NCBI RefSeq assembly: GCF_008039875.1
Contig: NZ_VRUU01000011.1
Location: forward strand, 19,566 to 83,565
Length of the DNA: 64,000 nt
Direction of reading: 5' to 3'
Source of the DNA: Methylobacterium sp. WL119
Lineage (GTDB): Bacteria > Pseudomonadota > Alphaproteobacteria > Rhizobiales > Beijerinckiaceae
Below, in pieces: positions 17,636 to 26,095 of the stretch. Below the pieces are notes generated by a model, which worked only from the letters and a program-made list of their open reading frames with translations, was not told where the DNA came from and made no database searches. Positions within the stretch are counted from its first letter, which is position 1; every line of letters starts with the position of its first letter. The translations under genes and the position numbers were made by a program.

Positions 17636-17671
17636 GTGAGCCTCGCTGAGATAGAAAGAATTCTGATCTGA
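17398..17671 (+). pseudogene. tyrosine recombinase/integrase 3' remnant
   Basis: The integrase-derived part of the preceding gene. After the in-frame TAG at 17633-17635 the same frame continues with VSLAEIERILI and a TGA at 17669-17671, which is the normal tail of this integrase family (YDRR-x-DEVSLxEIERILI). The TAG therefore replaces a GAG glutamate codon: one G-to-T change truncated the tail after fusion or during decay. The 5' two thirds of the integrase are absent from the window. Confidence 0.75.
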
Positions 17672-17767
17672 TTAGATAGCGATCGATAGTTTAATAAAAA
17701 CTTTATCTGATTGTAGCGCGACCGCTTGTGGCCTAGATTGATAGCACTTCATAGGCAGCAATAAAAC

Positions 17768-18064
17768 TTGTTTAGCGACGCATTATCAGATTTTGCCGAT
17801 AGCATCAAAACGGCTATTATCGATCTTTCGAGCAATCTCGAATTCTACGAAGATAACGACGAGTTGTTCGGCTATGGTGCCGACCTCATCAAACTAATAG
17901 AGATGTGTAAATTAATCCAAGTTGACTTCGGGCAAAGCGACGCGCTTGACTTAAAGCTTTTCGAAAAGCTGTACGAGACCGCTCATAGTACCAGGGTGAG
18001 GCACGACGCGACTTATTGGTCGGTGCCAAGCGATTTAACTGAAGCCGATACGCCAGTATTATAG
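17768..18064 (+). CDS. small acidic hypothetical protein
   Basis: A 98-residue acidic frame from a TTG at 17768, rich in Asp/Glu/Leu and AT-rich at the DNA level, with helical character (FADSIKTAIIDLSSNLEF, then DLIKLIEMCKLI). I do not recognise a family. It sits between the integrase remnant and core sequence, so it belongs to the island. The AT-rich 100 bases upstream could hold its promoter. Confidence 0.45.
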   Translation: MFSDALSDFADSIKTAIIDLSSNLEFYEDNDELFGYGADLIKLIEMCKLIQVDFGQSDALDLKLFEKLYETAHSTRVRHDATYWSVPSDLTEADTPVL

Positions 18065-18320
18065 GTATGATAAATCGCCTTATGATCGTACAAACGATGG
18101 AACACTGGTTGCCAGGAGTTCCACGATCAGAAGCCAATCGACGCAAACGGTTCGGGTTTTGTGACCCCTTCGCCACCGGCGTCCTGGCACAATTTGGGCA
18201 CAATGAGCCGGAAGTTCGACGGGTTTTGCACCCATTGTCGGCATTGACGAAGGGAGGCGGCCGTCGCTAGAATTTGGGCTCAACAGCCTGTTCTAGCGAG
18301 GTTTTTCGAAGCTTCCCCGC
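18065..18320. other. island/core boundary, non-coding
   Basis: No convincing gene. Base composition changes here from the mixed island to the uniformly GC-rich core. No tRNA gene or clear attachment repeat was found by eye. Confidence 0.4.
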
Positions 18321-19760
18321 CTACGTATGGATCACCTTCCCATAAGCATCCAGCACGCTCTCGTGCATCATCTCGGATAGCGTCGGGTGCGGGAAGACCG
18401 TGTGCATCAGGTCTTCCTCGGTGGTCTCGAGGTTCATGGCGACGACGTAGCCCTGGATCAGCTCGGTCACCTCGGCGCCGACCATGTGGGCGCCGAGCAG
18501 CTGGCCGGTGTTGGCGTCGAACACCGTCTTGATCAGCCCGTCCGGCTCGCCGAGCGCGATCGCCTTGCCGTTGCCGGCAAAGGGGAAGCGGCCGACCTTG
18601 ATCGCAAAGCCCTGCTCCTTGGCCTTCGCCTCGGTGAGGCCGACGGAGGCGATCTGCGGCTGGCAGTAGGTGCAGCCGGGGATCTTGGCCTTGTCCATCG
18701 GGTGGGTGGGCAGGCCCTTGATCGTCTCGATGCAGATCACGCCCTCGTGCTCGGCCTTGTGGGCGAGCATCGGCGGCCCGGCGACGTCGCCGATGGCGTA
18801 GAGGCCGGGCACGTTGGTGCGGCCGAGCCCGTCGGTGACGACGATGCCGCGCTCGATCTTCACCCCGAGCGCCTCGAGCCCGATCCCCTCGATGTTGCCG
18901 ACGACGCCCACCGCCGAGATCAGCTTCTCCGCCGTCAGCGTCTGCACCTTGCCGTCGGCGGCCTCGATCGTCGCCGTGATCGAATCCGCGCCCTTCTCGA
19001 CCTTGGTCACCTTGGCGCCGGTCAGGATCTTGATGCCCTGCTTCTCGAAGCGCTTGCGGGCGATGGCGGCGATCTCCGGATCCTCCACCGGCAGGATCTG
19101 CGGCAGCAGCTCCACCACCGTCACCTCGGCGCCCATGGTGCGGTAGAACGAGGCGAACTCGATGCCGATCGCGCCCGAGCCCATCACCAGGAGCGACTTC
19201 GGCATCGTCTCCGGCACCATCGCCTCGTAGTAGGTCCAGATCAGCTTCTTGTCGGGCTCGATGCCGGGGATCGCGCGCGGGCGCGCGCCGGTGGCGACGA
19301 TGATGTGCTTGGCCGAATACGTCCCGGCCGCGAGCGCGCCCTTCGGCGCCGGCGCGCGGGCGGTCTCCTTGACCGTCACCTGCCCCGTGCCGTTGCCCTT
19401 GGCGACGCTGTCGACCGTGGCCTCGCCCCAGATCACGTCGACCTTGTTCTTCTTCAGGAGGTGCCCGACGCCGCCGTTCAGCTTCGACGAGACGCCGCGC
19501 GAGCGCTTCACGATCGCGCCCGTGTCGAACGAGACCTCCTTGGCGGAGAGCCCGTAATCGGAGGCGTGCTGCATGTAGTGGTAGATCTCGGCCGAGCGCA
19601 GCAGCGCCTTGGTCGGGATGCAGCCCCAGTTCAGGCAGATGCCGCCGAGGTGCTCCCGGTCCACCACCGCGGTCTTGAACCCGAGCTGCGCCGCACGGAT
19701 GGCGGTGACGTAGCCGCCGGGGCCGGCGCCGATGATGAGCACGTCGTAGCTGTCGGCCAT
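18321..19760 (-). CDS. lpdA: dihydrolipoyl dehydrogenase (E3)
   Basis: A 479-residue flavoprotein that reoxidises dihydrolipoamide in 2-oxoacid dehydrogenase complexes using FAD and NAD. The FAD-binding motif is VLIIGAGPGGYV near the N-terminus, followed by the redox-active disulfide GGICLNWGCIPTKALL. The NAD-binding GSGAIGIEFASF, the second FAD motif YAIGDVAGPPMLAHKAEHEG and the C-terminal active-site HPHPTLSE are present. The start at 19760 begins directly before the Rossmann strand; the frame is open further upstream without support. Upstream lies the squalene-synthase-like gene in the same direction, separated by two hairpins. Confidence 0.95.
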   Translation of the reverse strand: MADSYDVLIIGAGPGGYVTAIRAAQLGFKTAVVDREHLGGICLNWGCIPTKALLRSAEIYHYMQHASDYGLSAKEVSFDTGAIVKRSRGVSSKLNGGVGHLLKKNKVDVIWGEATVDSVAKGNGTGQVTVKETARAPAPKGALAAGTYSAKHIIVATGARPRAIPGIEPDKKLIWTYYEAMVPETMPKSLLVMGSGAIGIEFASFYRTMGAEVTVVELLPQILPVEDPEIAAIARKRFEKQGIKILTGAKVTKVEKGADSITATIEAADGKVQTLTAEKLISAVGVVGNIEGIGLEALGVKIERGIVVTDGLGRTNVPGLYAIGDVAGPPMLAHKAEHEGVICIETIKGLPTHPMDKAKIPGCTYCQPQIASVGLTEAKAKEQGFAIKVGRFPFAGNGKAIALGEPDGLIKTVFDANTGQLLGAHMVGAEVTELIQGYVVAMNLETTEEDLMHTVFPHPTLSEMMHESVLDAYGKVIHT

Positions 19761-19896
19761 GAGGGTCTGGTCTCTTCCCTGGAGCGTCTCGGAGGCGAGC
19801 GTAGACGAGGACGTCGCGGGCGCCAACGCGCCGGCCGGAGCCGGGGGTTACATCGTAGGAGGGCTCATGCCTGCCGGGCGTCTTCCCTCCCCCCGA

Positions 19897-19922
19897 CGGA
19901 TCTCGGGCTTGCCCGAGATCCG
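19897..19922. repeat. perfect hairpin, 12-bp stem and 2-base loop (first of a pair)
   Basis: CGGATCTCGGGC (19897-19908) pairs perfectly with GCCCGAGATCCG (19911-19922) across TT. It is followed 11 bases later by a second hairpin of the same architecture. It lies in the gap between two minus-strand genes, where REP-like palindromes or terminators occur. Confidence 0.7.
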
Positions 19923-19933
19923 CACCCCGTGTG

Positions 19934-19959
19934 CCCAAGTCGGGCAGGCCCGACTTGGG
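19934..19959. repeat. perfect hairpin, 12-bp stem and 2-base loop (second of a pair)
   Basis: CCCAAGTCGGGC (19934-19945) pairs perfectly with GCCCGACTTGGG (19948-19959) across AG. With the previous element it forms a double stem-loop typical of dispersed bacterial REP-like units; both share the core TCGGGC-N2-GCCCGA. Confidence 0.7.
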
Positions 19960-19984
19960 TGCGGCGGAGGGAAGATCCGCGTCC

Positions 19985-20878
19985 CTACCCCGCCGCCCGC
20001 GACCCGCGCCACAGCCGCCACAGGCGGCGCCAGCGGGCGGTCTCGATCGGGGTGTTGAGCGGGTCGTAGCCCGGGCGCTCCATCGCGGCGAGGTAGCCGT
20101 CGACCAGGGCGAGCGGCAGGAAGGCGGCGCGCGCGGCCGGCGCGATCGTGTCCTTCGCCGCGGCGTAGGCGGCCAGATGCCGGCGGGCGTCGGCGCGCAG
20201 GTCCGCGCAGGCGCCGCGCAGGCCCGGGCCGCCGCGGCCGGTGACGATGTCCTCGCGGGTGACGCCGTGGCTGCGGAACACGTCGGCCGGCAGGTAGACC
20301 TGGCCCGCCCGCGCGTGCCACGGCATCGCCCGCAGCAGGCCGGTGATGCCGTAGGCGACGCCGGCATGACCGGCGGCGGCCGCCCCACCCGGCTCGGTGC
20401 CGTCGCACAGGATCAGGCTGGCGAGGCGGAACAGGGCCGAGGCGGTCTCGCCGCAATAGCCTTCCAGGTCGTTCAGCCGGGGCATCGGGTCGTCGTAGAG
20501 GTCGAAGACGCGGGCGTCGATCAGATCGACGAAGGGCTGGCGCCCGAGGCGGCGCGCGACGATCACGTCGAGGAGCGCGGCGGCGACGGGGTTGGCCTTC
20601 ACGTCGCCGCGGGCCTCGCCCTGCAGCGCGTCGCGCCACCATTGCAGGCGGATCTCGCCGGCCATCGGGTTCGAGGCGGCCTCGCGCACCCGCGCGACCG
20701 TCAGGCTGAAGGCGTAGAGCGCGAACAGGTGCGGGCGGAAGGCCTGCGGCGCGAACAGCGTGGCGAAGTAGCGGTCGGGGTCGCCCGCGCGGACGAGGTC
20801 CTCGCAGTGGCGGAAGGCGAAGGCGAGGCCGCCTTTACCCTCTGCTTGGCTGTCCCCCTGCCCCGGCTCTGCGCTCAC
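19985..20878 (-). CDS. squalene/phytoene synthase family protein
   Basis: A 297-residue protein of the trans-isoprenyl diphosphate synthase class: DRYFATLFAP, then YAFSLTVARVREAASNPMAGE, WWRDAL, and later GLLRAMPWHARAGQVYLP and GYLAAMERPGYDP. The first aspartate-rich motif is poorly kept, as in the NDUFAF6-like branch of the family, so true squalene synthase activity is uncertain. The GTG start (20878-20876) overlaps the stop of the Mth938 gene by four bases, so the two are coupled. In mitochondria NDUFAF6 and the Mth938-like NDUFAF3 both assist complex I assembly, which makes this pairing meaningful. Confidence 0.85.
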   Translation of the reverse strand: MSAEPGQGDSQAEGKGGLAFAFRHCEDLVRAGDPDRYFATLFAPQAFRPHLFALYAFSLTVARVREAASNPMAGEIRLQWWRDALQGEARGDVKANPVAAALLDVIVARRLGRQPFVDLIDARVFDLYDDPMPRLNDLEGYCGETASALFRLASLILCDGTEPGGAAAAGHAGVAYGITGLLRAMPWHARAGQVYLPADVFRSHGVTREDIVTGRGGPGLRGACADLRADARRHLAAYAAAKDTIAPAARAAFLPLALVDGYLAAMERPGYDPLNTPIETARWRRLWRLWRGSRAAG

Positions 20879-21252
20879 GCGACCGCGATCAGGGCCGCCG
20901 CCACCTTGCGGTTCTCCGCCACCAGGATGTTGTACGTGCGCGCCGCCGCGCCCGTCTGCATCACGTCGAGACCGATCCGGTTGTCCTTGAGCCATGCCCG
21001 AAGATCGGGTGGCAGCGGCACGATGTCGAGGCCCGTGCCGACGAGCAGCAGCTCGATCTCCGCCGATTCCGCCTGGACCGGGCGCAACGCGGTGCGGTCG
21101 ATCGCCCTCCCCTCGGTCGTGGCCCAGGCGCGGATGCCCGACGGCAGCGCCAGGATCGAGCCGCGGTGCGACATCTCGCCGAAGCGGAAGCCGCCGTTGC
21201 CGTAGGCGTCGATCAGGTGGCGCCCGGGCAGGAAGCCGTCGAGCTCGGCCAT
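20875..21252 (-). CDS. Mth938-like (DUF498) domain protein
   Basis: A 125-residue single-domain protein of the Mth938/NDUFAF3 family: IDAYGNGGFRFGEMSHRGSI at the N-terminus, ELLLVGTGLDIVPLPPDLRAWL in the middle and GAAARTYNILVAENRKVAAALI at the end. Bacterial members are often next to secF/secD and to a squalene-synthase-like gene, as here. The eukaryotic homologue is a complex I assembly factor; the bacterial role is not established. It lies 27 bases after secF in the same direction. Confidence 0.9.
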   Translation of the reverse strand: MAELDGFLPGRHLIDAYGNGGFRFGEMSHRGSILALPSGIRAWATTEGRAIDRTALRPVQAESAEIELLLVGTGLDIVPLPPDLRAWLKDNRIGLDVMQTGAAARTYNILVAENRKVAAALIAVA

Positions 21253-21279
21253 GCGCTGTGCGTCCCCCGTCTCTCGGCC

Positions 21280-22221
21280 CTACTCCGCGGCCTGCGGCAG
21301 CCGCCCGCGGGCGGCCTGGGCCTTGGTGCCCGAGAGCATCAGCCCGAGATAGATCAGCGCCGGCGTCGAGACGAAGATCGCCGAGTAGGTGCAGATCACC
21401 ACGCCGCAGAGCATCACCACCGCGAACCCGCGGATCGCCTCGCCGCCGAACAGCACCAGCGCCAGCAGCGACAGGAAGGCCGAGATCGAGGTCATCACGG
21501 TGCGCGACATCGTCGAGTTGATCGACAGGTTGAGCAACTCGTCGGTGGGAATCGTCTTGTACCGGCGCATCAGCTCGCGGGTCCGGTCGAACACCACCAC
21601 GGTCTCGTTCAGCGAGTAGCCGACGATGGTGAGGATCGCCGCGATCGAGGTCATGTTGAACTCGATCCGGGTGACGATGAACACGCCCATGGTCAGCACG
21701 ATGTCGTGGAGCGTGCCGACGATGGCGCCGAGCGCCAGCTCGCGCTCAAAGCGGAACCACAGGTAGAGCAGCACCGCGACGACCGAGAGCACGACGCCGA
21801 GCGTGCCCGACTGCACCAGCTCGCCCGAGACGCGGGGGCCGACGGTCTCGGTGCGGCGGAACTCGTAATCCTTGTCGAAGGCGCCGTGCGCCTTGTTCAT
21901 CACCGCCGTCTGGCCCTGCTCGCCGGGCTGAAGCGGCAGGCGCACCAGCACGGTGCCCTGGTTGCCGAGCTCCTGCACCTCGGGCTCGCCGAAGCCGAAG
22001 CCGGCGGCCGTGTGGCGGATCTCGCCGACGTCGGCGGTGCCCGACTTCGCCTGCAGCTCGACCAGCGTGCCGCCCTTGAAGTCGATGCCGTAGTTCAGGC
22101 CGACGGTGAGGAACAGCACCACGGTCACGACCGACAGGATCGCCGAGAGCGGGAAGCTCAGGCGGCGGAAGCGCATGAAGTCGAAGTGCGACTCGTCGGG
22201 CCAGAGGCGAAGCAGGCGCAT
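21280..22221 (-). CDS. secF: protein-export membrane protein SecF
   Basis: A 313-residue RND-type membrane protein that with SecD uses the proton gradient to help SecYEG complete translocation. It has an N-terminal membrane helix, GIDFKGGTLVELQ in the periplasmic domain and the five C-terminal helices with NMTSIAAILTIVGYSLNETVVVFDR and ALFGGEAIRGFAVVMLCGVV-type signatures. It follows secD by 49 bases, and yajC lies upstream, the standard order. Confidence 0.96.
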   Translation of the reverse strand: MRLLRLWPDESHFDFMRFRRLSFPLSAILSVVTVVLFLTVGLNYGIDFKGGTLVELQAKSGTADVGEIRHTAAGFGFGEPEVQELGNQGTVLVRLPLQPGEQGQTAVMNKAHGAFDKDYEFRRTETVGPRVSGELVQSGTLGVVLSVVAVLLYLWFRFERELALGAIVGTLHDIVLTMGVFIVTRIEFNMTSIAAILTIVGYSLNETVVVFDRTRELMRRYKTIPTDELLNLSINSTMSRTVMTSISAFLSLLALVLFGGEAIRGFAVVMLCGVVICTYSAIFVSTPALIYLGLMLSGTKAQAARGRLPQAAE

Positions 22222-22270
22222 TCTTTTGGGACCTTGCGATCGGGAAGCGGCCTCCCGAAACGGGCGACGT

Positions 22271-23878
22271 TCAGAACGGAAGGGCTTTGGGCCGGAAGGA
22301 CTTGTACCACACCGCGATCATCATCCGCGTCAGCGTCACCGCGGTGATGACGGTGGTGAGGATGCCGAGGATGAACACGACCGCGAAACCCTTCACCGGG
22401 CCGGAGCCGAGGAAGAACAGGATCAGCGCGGCGATCGCCATGGTCGAGTTCGAGTCGATGATGGTGGCGAAGGCCCGGTCGAAGCCCGCCTGCAGCGCCG
22501 AGACCAGGGATCGCCCGGCGCGGTGCTCCTCGCGCATGCGCTCGTAGATCAGCACGTTGGAATCCACCGCCGTGCCGATGGTGAGCACGATGCCGGCGAT
22601 GCCGGGCAGCGTCATGGTGGCTTCCAGCACCGACATCAGGCCGAGGATGAGCCCGACGTGGACGATGAGGGCGATGTTCGCGATGAAGCCGAAGGTGCCG
22701 TAGGTCAGGAACATGAAGCCGACGACGAGGAGCCCGGCGACGCCGGTGGCGATCTTGCCGGCGCGGATCGAGTCGCTGCCCAGCCCCGGCCCGACGACGC
22801 GGCGCTCGACCACGGTGAACTTCGCCGGCAGCGCGCCGGCCCGCAGCAGGATCGACAGGTCGTTGGCCTGCTGCACTGAGAAGTTCCCGGTGATCTGACC
22901 GGAGCCGCCGGTGATCGCGGTGCGGATCACCGGGGCCGAGACCACCTCGTTGTCGAGCACGATCGCCATGCGGCGGCCGACGTTCTCCGAGGTCGCCTGG
23001 CCGAAGCGCTGGGCGCCCTTGAGGTTGAACTTGAAGCTCACCATCGGCTCGTGGGTCTGCTGGTCGAAGGCCGGCTGCGCGTCGGTCAGGTCGCCGCCGT
23101 CGGCCATCACCCGGCGCTCCACCGCCACCTTAGCGCCGCGCTCGTCGCGCGAGGGCAGCATGTCAACGTCGCCGGCCGGGTTGTCGGAGATCATCCGGAA
23201 CTCGAGCTTGGCGGTCTTGCCCAGGAGCGCCTCGAGGCGCTCCGGGTCCTGCAGGCCGGGGACCTGGATCAGGATGCGGTCGGCGCCCTGCTGCTGGATC
23301 GACGGCTCCAGCGTCCCGGTCGAGTCGAGGCGGCGGCGGATGACCTCGATACCCTGCGTCACGGCGCGCCGCGTGCGCTCGTTGATGCCGGCATCGGTGA
23401 GCGCGAGGCGGATCAGGCCGTCGGGCTGCTCGGTGATGTCGAGCGTCCGCCCGCCGGTCTGGCCGACGAGCGGGTTCGAGATCGGCTGCGCCAGCTCCTG
23501 CAGCTTGGGCATCACCTTGGCGCGGGCGGCCGCGTCCGCGACGCGGACCTGGACGCCGCGCTGGAGGATGCCGATGCCGCCGTCGGCCCGCACGCTCTCG
23601 CGCTGGAGCACGCCGCGGACCTCGTCGCGCAGGGCCTTGGCTTGGGAGGCGACGAGCTCGGCCTGGTCGACCTCCAGCAGGAGCTGCGAGCCGCCCTGCA
23701 GGTCGAGTCCGAGCACGATCGCGCGGGTCGGCACGATCCAAGCGGGGAACCAGCCCGGCAGCGCGGCCATGAAGCCCTTGCGCTGCTCGGGCGAGAAGAA
23801 GCTCGGCACCGCGAGGCTGAGGCCGATCAGGATCGCGACGAGCGTCACGACGATTTTGGTACGGGAAAAGCGCAGCAT
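22271..23878 (-). CDS. secD: protein-export membrane protein SecD
   Basis: A 535-residue partner of SecF. The first helix (KIVVTLVAILIGLSLAVPSF) is followed by GLDLQGGSQLLLEVD, the large periplasmic P1 domain with TLEPSIQQQGADRILIQVPG, and the C-terminal helices with TLPGIAGIVLTIGTAVDSNV and DSNSTMAIAALILFFLGSGP. Length and motif order are normal for an alphaproteobacterial SecD separate from SecF. Confidence 0.96.
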   Translation of the reverse strand: MLRFSRTKIVVTLVAILIGLSLAVPSFFSPEQRKGFMAALPGWFPAWIVPTRAIVLGLDLQGGSQLLLEVDQAELVASQAKALRDEVRGVLQRESVRADGGIGILQRGVQVRVADAAARAKVMPKLQELAQPISNPLVGQTGGRTLDITEQPDGLIRLALTDAGINERTRRAVTQGIEVIRRRLDSTGTLEPSIQQQGADRILIQVPGLQDPERLEALLGKTAKLEFRMISDNPAGDVDMLPSRDERGAKVAVERRVMADGGDLTDAQPAFDQQTHEPMVSFKFNLKGAQRFGQATSENVGRRMAIVLDNEVVSAPVIRTAITGGSGQITGNFSVQQANDLSILLRAGALPAKFTVVERRVVGPGLGSDSIRAGKIATGVAGLLVVGFMFLTYGTFGFIANIALIVHVGLILGLMSVLEATMTLPGIAGIVLTIGTAVDSNVLIYERMREEHRAGRSLVSALQAGFDRAFATIIDSNSTMAIAALILFFLGSGPVKGFAVVFILGILTTVITAVTLTRMMIAVWYKSFRPKALPF

Positions 23879-24042
23879 CCGCCGACTCTGTTTTCTGCAG
23901 TCCTGCCGAGGGCTTGCCCCGGCATCCTGATCCGGCGGGTCCGAAGCCGTTCCCGATCGCGTCGCGTTGGGAACCGGTTCCGGGCTCTTGCCGTCCCACG
24001 CGCTCTCGAGCCGAACCGGCCCCGACTTCGGCGGAGAGCGCC

Positions 24043-24378
24043 CTAGGCGGCCTTGACCGGCCCACCCTTGACGCGGACCTCGGAGATCATGGTGCGCACC
24101 ACCTTGACCCGGACGTTCGGCGCGATCTCCACCTCGATCTCGGTGGCGTCGTCCAGCACCTTCACCACCCGGCCGACGAGGCCGCCGTTGGTGACGATCG
24201 TGTCGTCGCGGCGGACGTTCTTGACCAGGGCCTGATGCTCCTTGACCCGCTTCTGCTGCGGCCGCAGGATCAGGAAATACATGATCACGAAGATGAGGAC
24301 GAAGGGAACCACCTGCAAGGCGATCTCGGCTCCGCCGGCAGCAGTGCCGGCCCCTTGCGCGAAGGCGGGGGTGATCAA
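24043..24378 (-). CDS. yajC: preprotein translocase subunit YajC
   Basis: A 111-residue single-span inner-membrane protein: hydrophobic helix LQVVPFVLIFVIMYFLILRP (about 22-41) followed by QQKRVKEHQ and the cytoplasmic beta domain with VRRDDTIVTNGGLVGRVVKV. It associates with SecDF and belongs to the same operon, 164 bases upstream of secD. Confidence 0.95.
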   Translation of the reverse strand: MITPAFAQGAGTAAGGAEIALQVVPFVLIFVIMYFLILRPQQKRVKEHQALVKNVRRDDTIVTNGGLVGRVVKVLDDATEIEVEIAPNVRVKVVRTMISEVRVKGGPVKAA

Positions 24379-24501
24379 GCGCGTCTCCTCATGTGACGTC
24401 GGGCCCGTGCGCGCCTGTCGGAAGCGTCGCCGGGCCTGTCTGAAAGCGCGCGGACTATAGCCAGAGGCGTTCCGAAAGCAACGCCGGGCGGCGCGCGCCC
24501 C

Positions 24502-24900
24502 TCACATCGCCCGGACGAGGAGCAGCACCGCCGCCACCGTCATGACGAGCAGGGTGACGAGGATGCCGCCGCCGCGGCAGGCGAACTGGCGTGGCGAGTT
24601 GACCGGCGCGAACATGCCGACCGGATGCAGCAGGCGCGCGATCAGGAGCAGCCAGAGCAGCGTCAGCACGATCCAATGCCGGGTCCCGCCCGCTTCGAGC
24701 AGGGCGATCAGGCCGAGCGTCAGCGGCACGTATTCCGAGAAGTTGCCGTGCGAGCGGATGCGACGCTGCAATCCGTCCCGGCCGCCATCCCCGGCGAGGA
24801 CGTTGCCGCTGACCCGGGCCCCCACCACCCAGCCGGACAGGCCGATGTAGATCAAGGCGAACAGGGCGGCGAAGAGGGCGGTGGTGGCGGGGAAGATCAA
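24502..24900 (-). CDS. MAPEG family membrane protein
   Basis: A 132-residue protein with four hydrophobic helices. The MAPEG motif is SHGNFSEYVPLTLGLIALLE in the middle. The TTG start at 24900 is chosen because it has a ribosome binding site (GGAGA, about 8 bases upstream) and gives a first helix IFPATTALFAALFALIYIGL. MAPEG proteins include microsomal glutathione transferases; the substrate of bacterial members is mostly unknown. The long upstream extension of this frame overlaps the next gene and is not coding. Confidence 0.85.
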   Translation of the reverse strand: MIFPATTALFAALFALIYIGLSGWVVGARVSGNVLAGDGGRDGLQRRIRSHGNFSEYVPLTLGLIALLEAGGTRHWIVLTLLWLLLIARLLHPVGMFAPVNSPRQFACRGGGILVTLLVMTVAAVLLLVRAM

Positions 24901-25042
24901 GGCGGGTCTCCGGCGTTGCGATGCGCCGACCAACGCGAGCGGGCTCCGGACGTTGCAGGCCGTGTCGCAGCTCGTGTTGCGAGTCGTGCCGAGCGCGCGT
25001 AGGCCCGTGCGGTCCTCGAAGAGCCATCCGAACCGATCCGCC

Positions 25043-25918
25043 ATGACGCAAGCGACCACCCTCGAGACCCTGATGCCGCTGCTGGAGCGCATCGCCACGG
25101 CGCTGGAGCGGGCCGCCCCGCCCGCGCGACCGGTGACGGACATCACCTCCGCCGACGCCTTCCTGTGGGGGCCCGAGCGCCGGCTGATCCCGGTGCGCAC
25201 CGTCAACCGCGTCGAGATGGGCCTGCTCACCGGCATCGACCGGGCGCGCGATACCCTGGCCGAGAATACCGAGCGCTTCGCGCGCGGGCTGCCGGCCAAC
25301 AACGCGCTGCTCTGGGGCGCGCGCGGCATGGGCAAGTCGTCGCTCGTGAAGGCGGTGCATGCCGAGATCAACGCGCGCCGCGCGGCCGGCGCCCTGCCGA
25401 TGAAGCTCGTGGAGATCCACCGCGAGGACATCGAGGCGCTGCCCGACCTGATGGCGACGCTCCGCTCCGACCCGCATCGCTGGGTGGTGTTCTGCGACGA
25501 CCTCTCGTTCGATGGCGACGACACCTCGTACAAGTCGCTGAAGACGGCGCTCGACGGCGGCATCGAGGGACGGCCGGGCAACGTGCTGTTCTACGCCACC
25601 TCGAACCGCCGGCACCTGCTCGCCCGCGAGATGGTGGAGAACGAGCGCTCCACCGCGATCAACCCCGGCGAGGCGGTGGAGGAGAAGGTCTCGCTCTCGG
25701 ACCGGTTCGGCCTGTGGCTCGGGTTCCACAAGTGCAGCCAGGACGAGTACCTGGCGATGATCCGCGCCTATGCCGAGCGCCACGCCCTTCCGGTCGAGCC
25801 CGACGCGCTCCGGGCCGAGGCGCTGGAATGGGCGACCACCCGCGGCTCGCGTTCCGGCCGCACCGCCTTCCAGTTTATCCAGGATCTGGCCGGGCGGCTC
25901 GGCCGGACCCTCGACTGA
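25043..25918 (+). CDS. DUF815 ATP-binding protein
   Basis: A 291-residue AAA-type ATPase. It has Walker A LLWGARGMGKSSLVKAV (about 90-106), Walker B WVVFCDDLSFD (about 140-150) and a sensor segment VLFYATSNRRHLL. This matches DUF815, widespread in proteobacteria and of unknown function. The start at 25043 excludes an upstream stretch that overlaps the divergent MAPEG gene. Divergent neighbours share about 140 bases of promoter region. Confidence 0.9.
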   Translation: MTQATTLETLMPLLERIATALERAAPPARPVTDITSADAFLWGPERRLIPVRTVNRVEMGLLTGIDRARDTLAENTERFARGLPANNALLWGARGMGKSSLVKAVHAEINARRAAGALPMKLVEIHREDIEALPDLMATLRSDPHRWVVFCDDLSFDGDDTSYKSLKTALDGGIEGRPGNVLFYATSNRRHLLAREMVENERSTAINPGEAVEEKVSLSDRFGLWLGFHKCSQDEYLAMIRAYAERHALPVEPDALRAEALEWATTRGSRSGRTAFQFIQDLAGRLGRTLD

Positions 25919-25946
25919 TCGAAATCCCGTCGGCCGATCGGTTGCG

Positions 25947-26007
25947 GGCGCGTTGTCGACGCCGCAGGCGCGTTGTCGACGCCGCAGGCGCATTTCTCGA
26001 CGCCGCA
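25947..26007 (+). repeat. tandem repeat, three copies of about 20 bases
   Basis: Units at 25947-25966 and 25967-25986 are identical (GGCGCGTTGTCGACGCCGCA). A third, diverged 21-base copy is at 25987-26007, and a further GGCG follows. It lies between the DUF815 gene and the first YidB paralogue, about 90 bases before that start. Confidence 0.85.
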
Positions 26008-26095
26008 GGCGCTTGCTTTGCGTCCGCTACGCCCGAGCTTGCACCTCGAGCGATCCGCCTCCCGGCGGACGAGCAGGCGGGACGGGGCTGACATC

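Noticed and set aside
17636..18320. tRNA gene or attachment site at the island edge
   Set aside because: No cloverleaf or CCA-type 3' end was seen on either strand, and no direct repeat matching elsewhere in the window.
18387..20069. Long plus-strand frame antisense to lpdA (560 codons)
   Set aside because: Low-complexity Arg/Ala/Asp/Gly translation, a shadow of GC-rich codons on the opposite strand; lpdA is unmistakable.
25973..26095. Longer start for the first YidB gene through the tandem repeat
   Set aside because: The upstream extension is repeat-encoded and absent from the paralogue; the ATG at 26096 aligns with the paralogue N-terminus.
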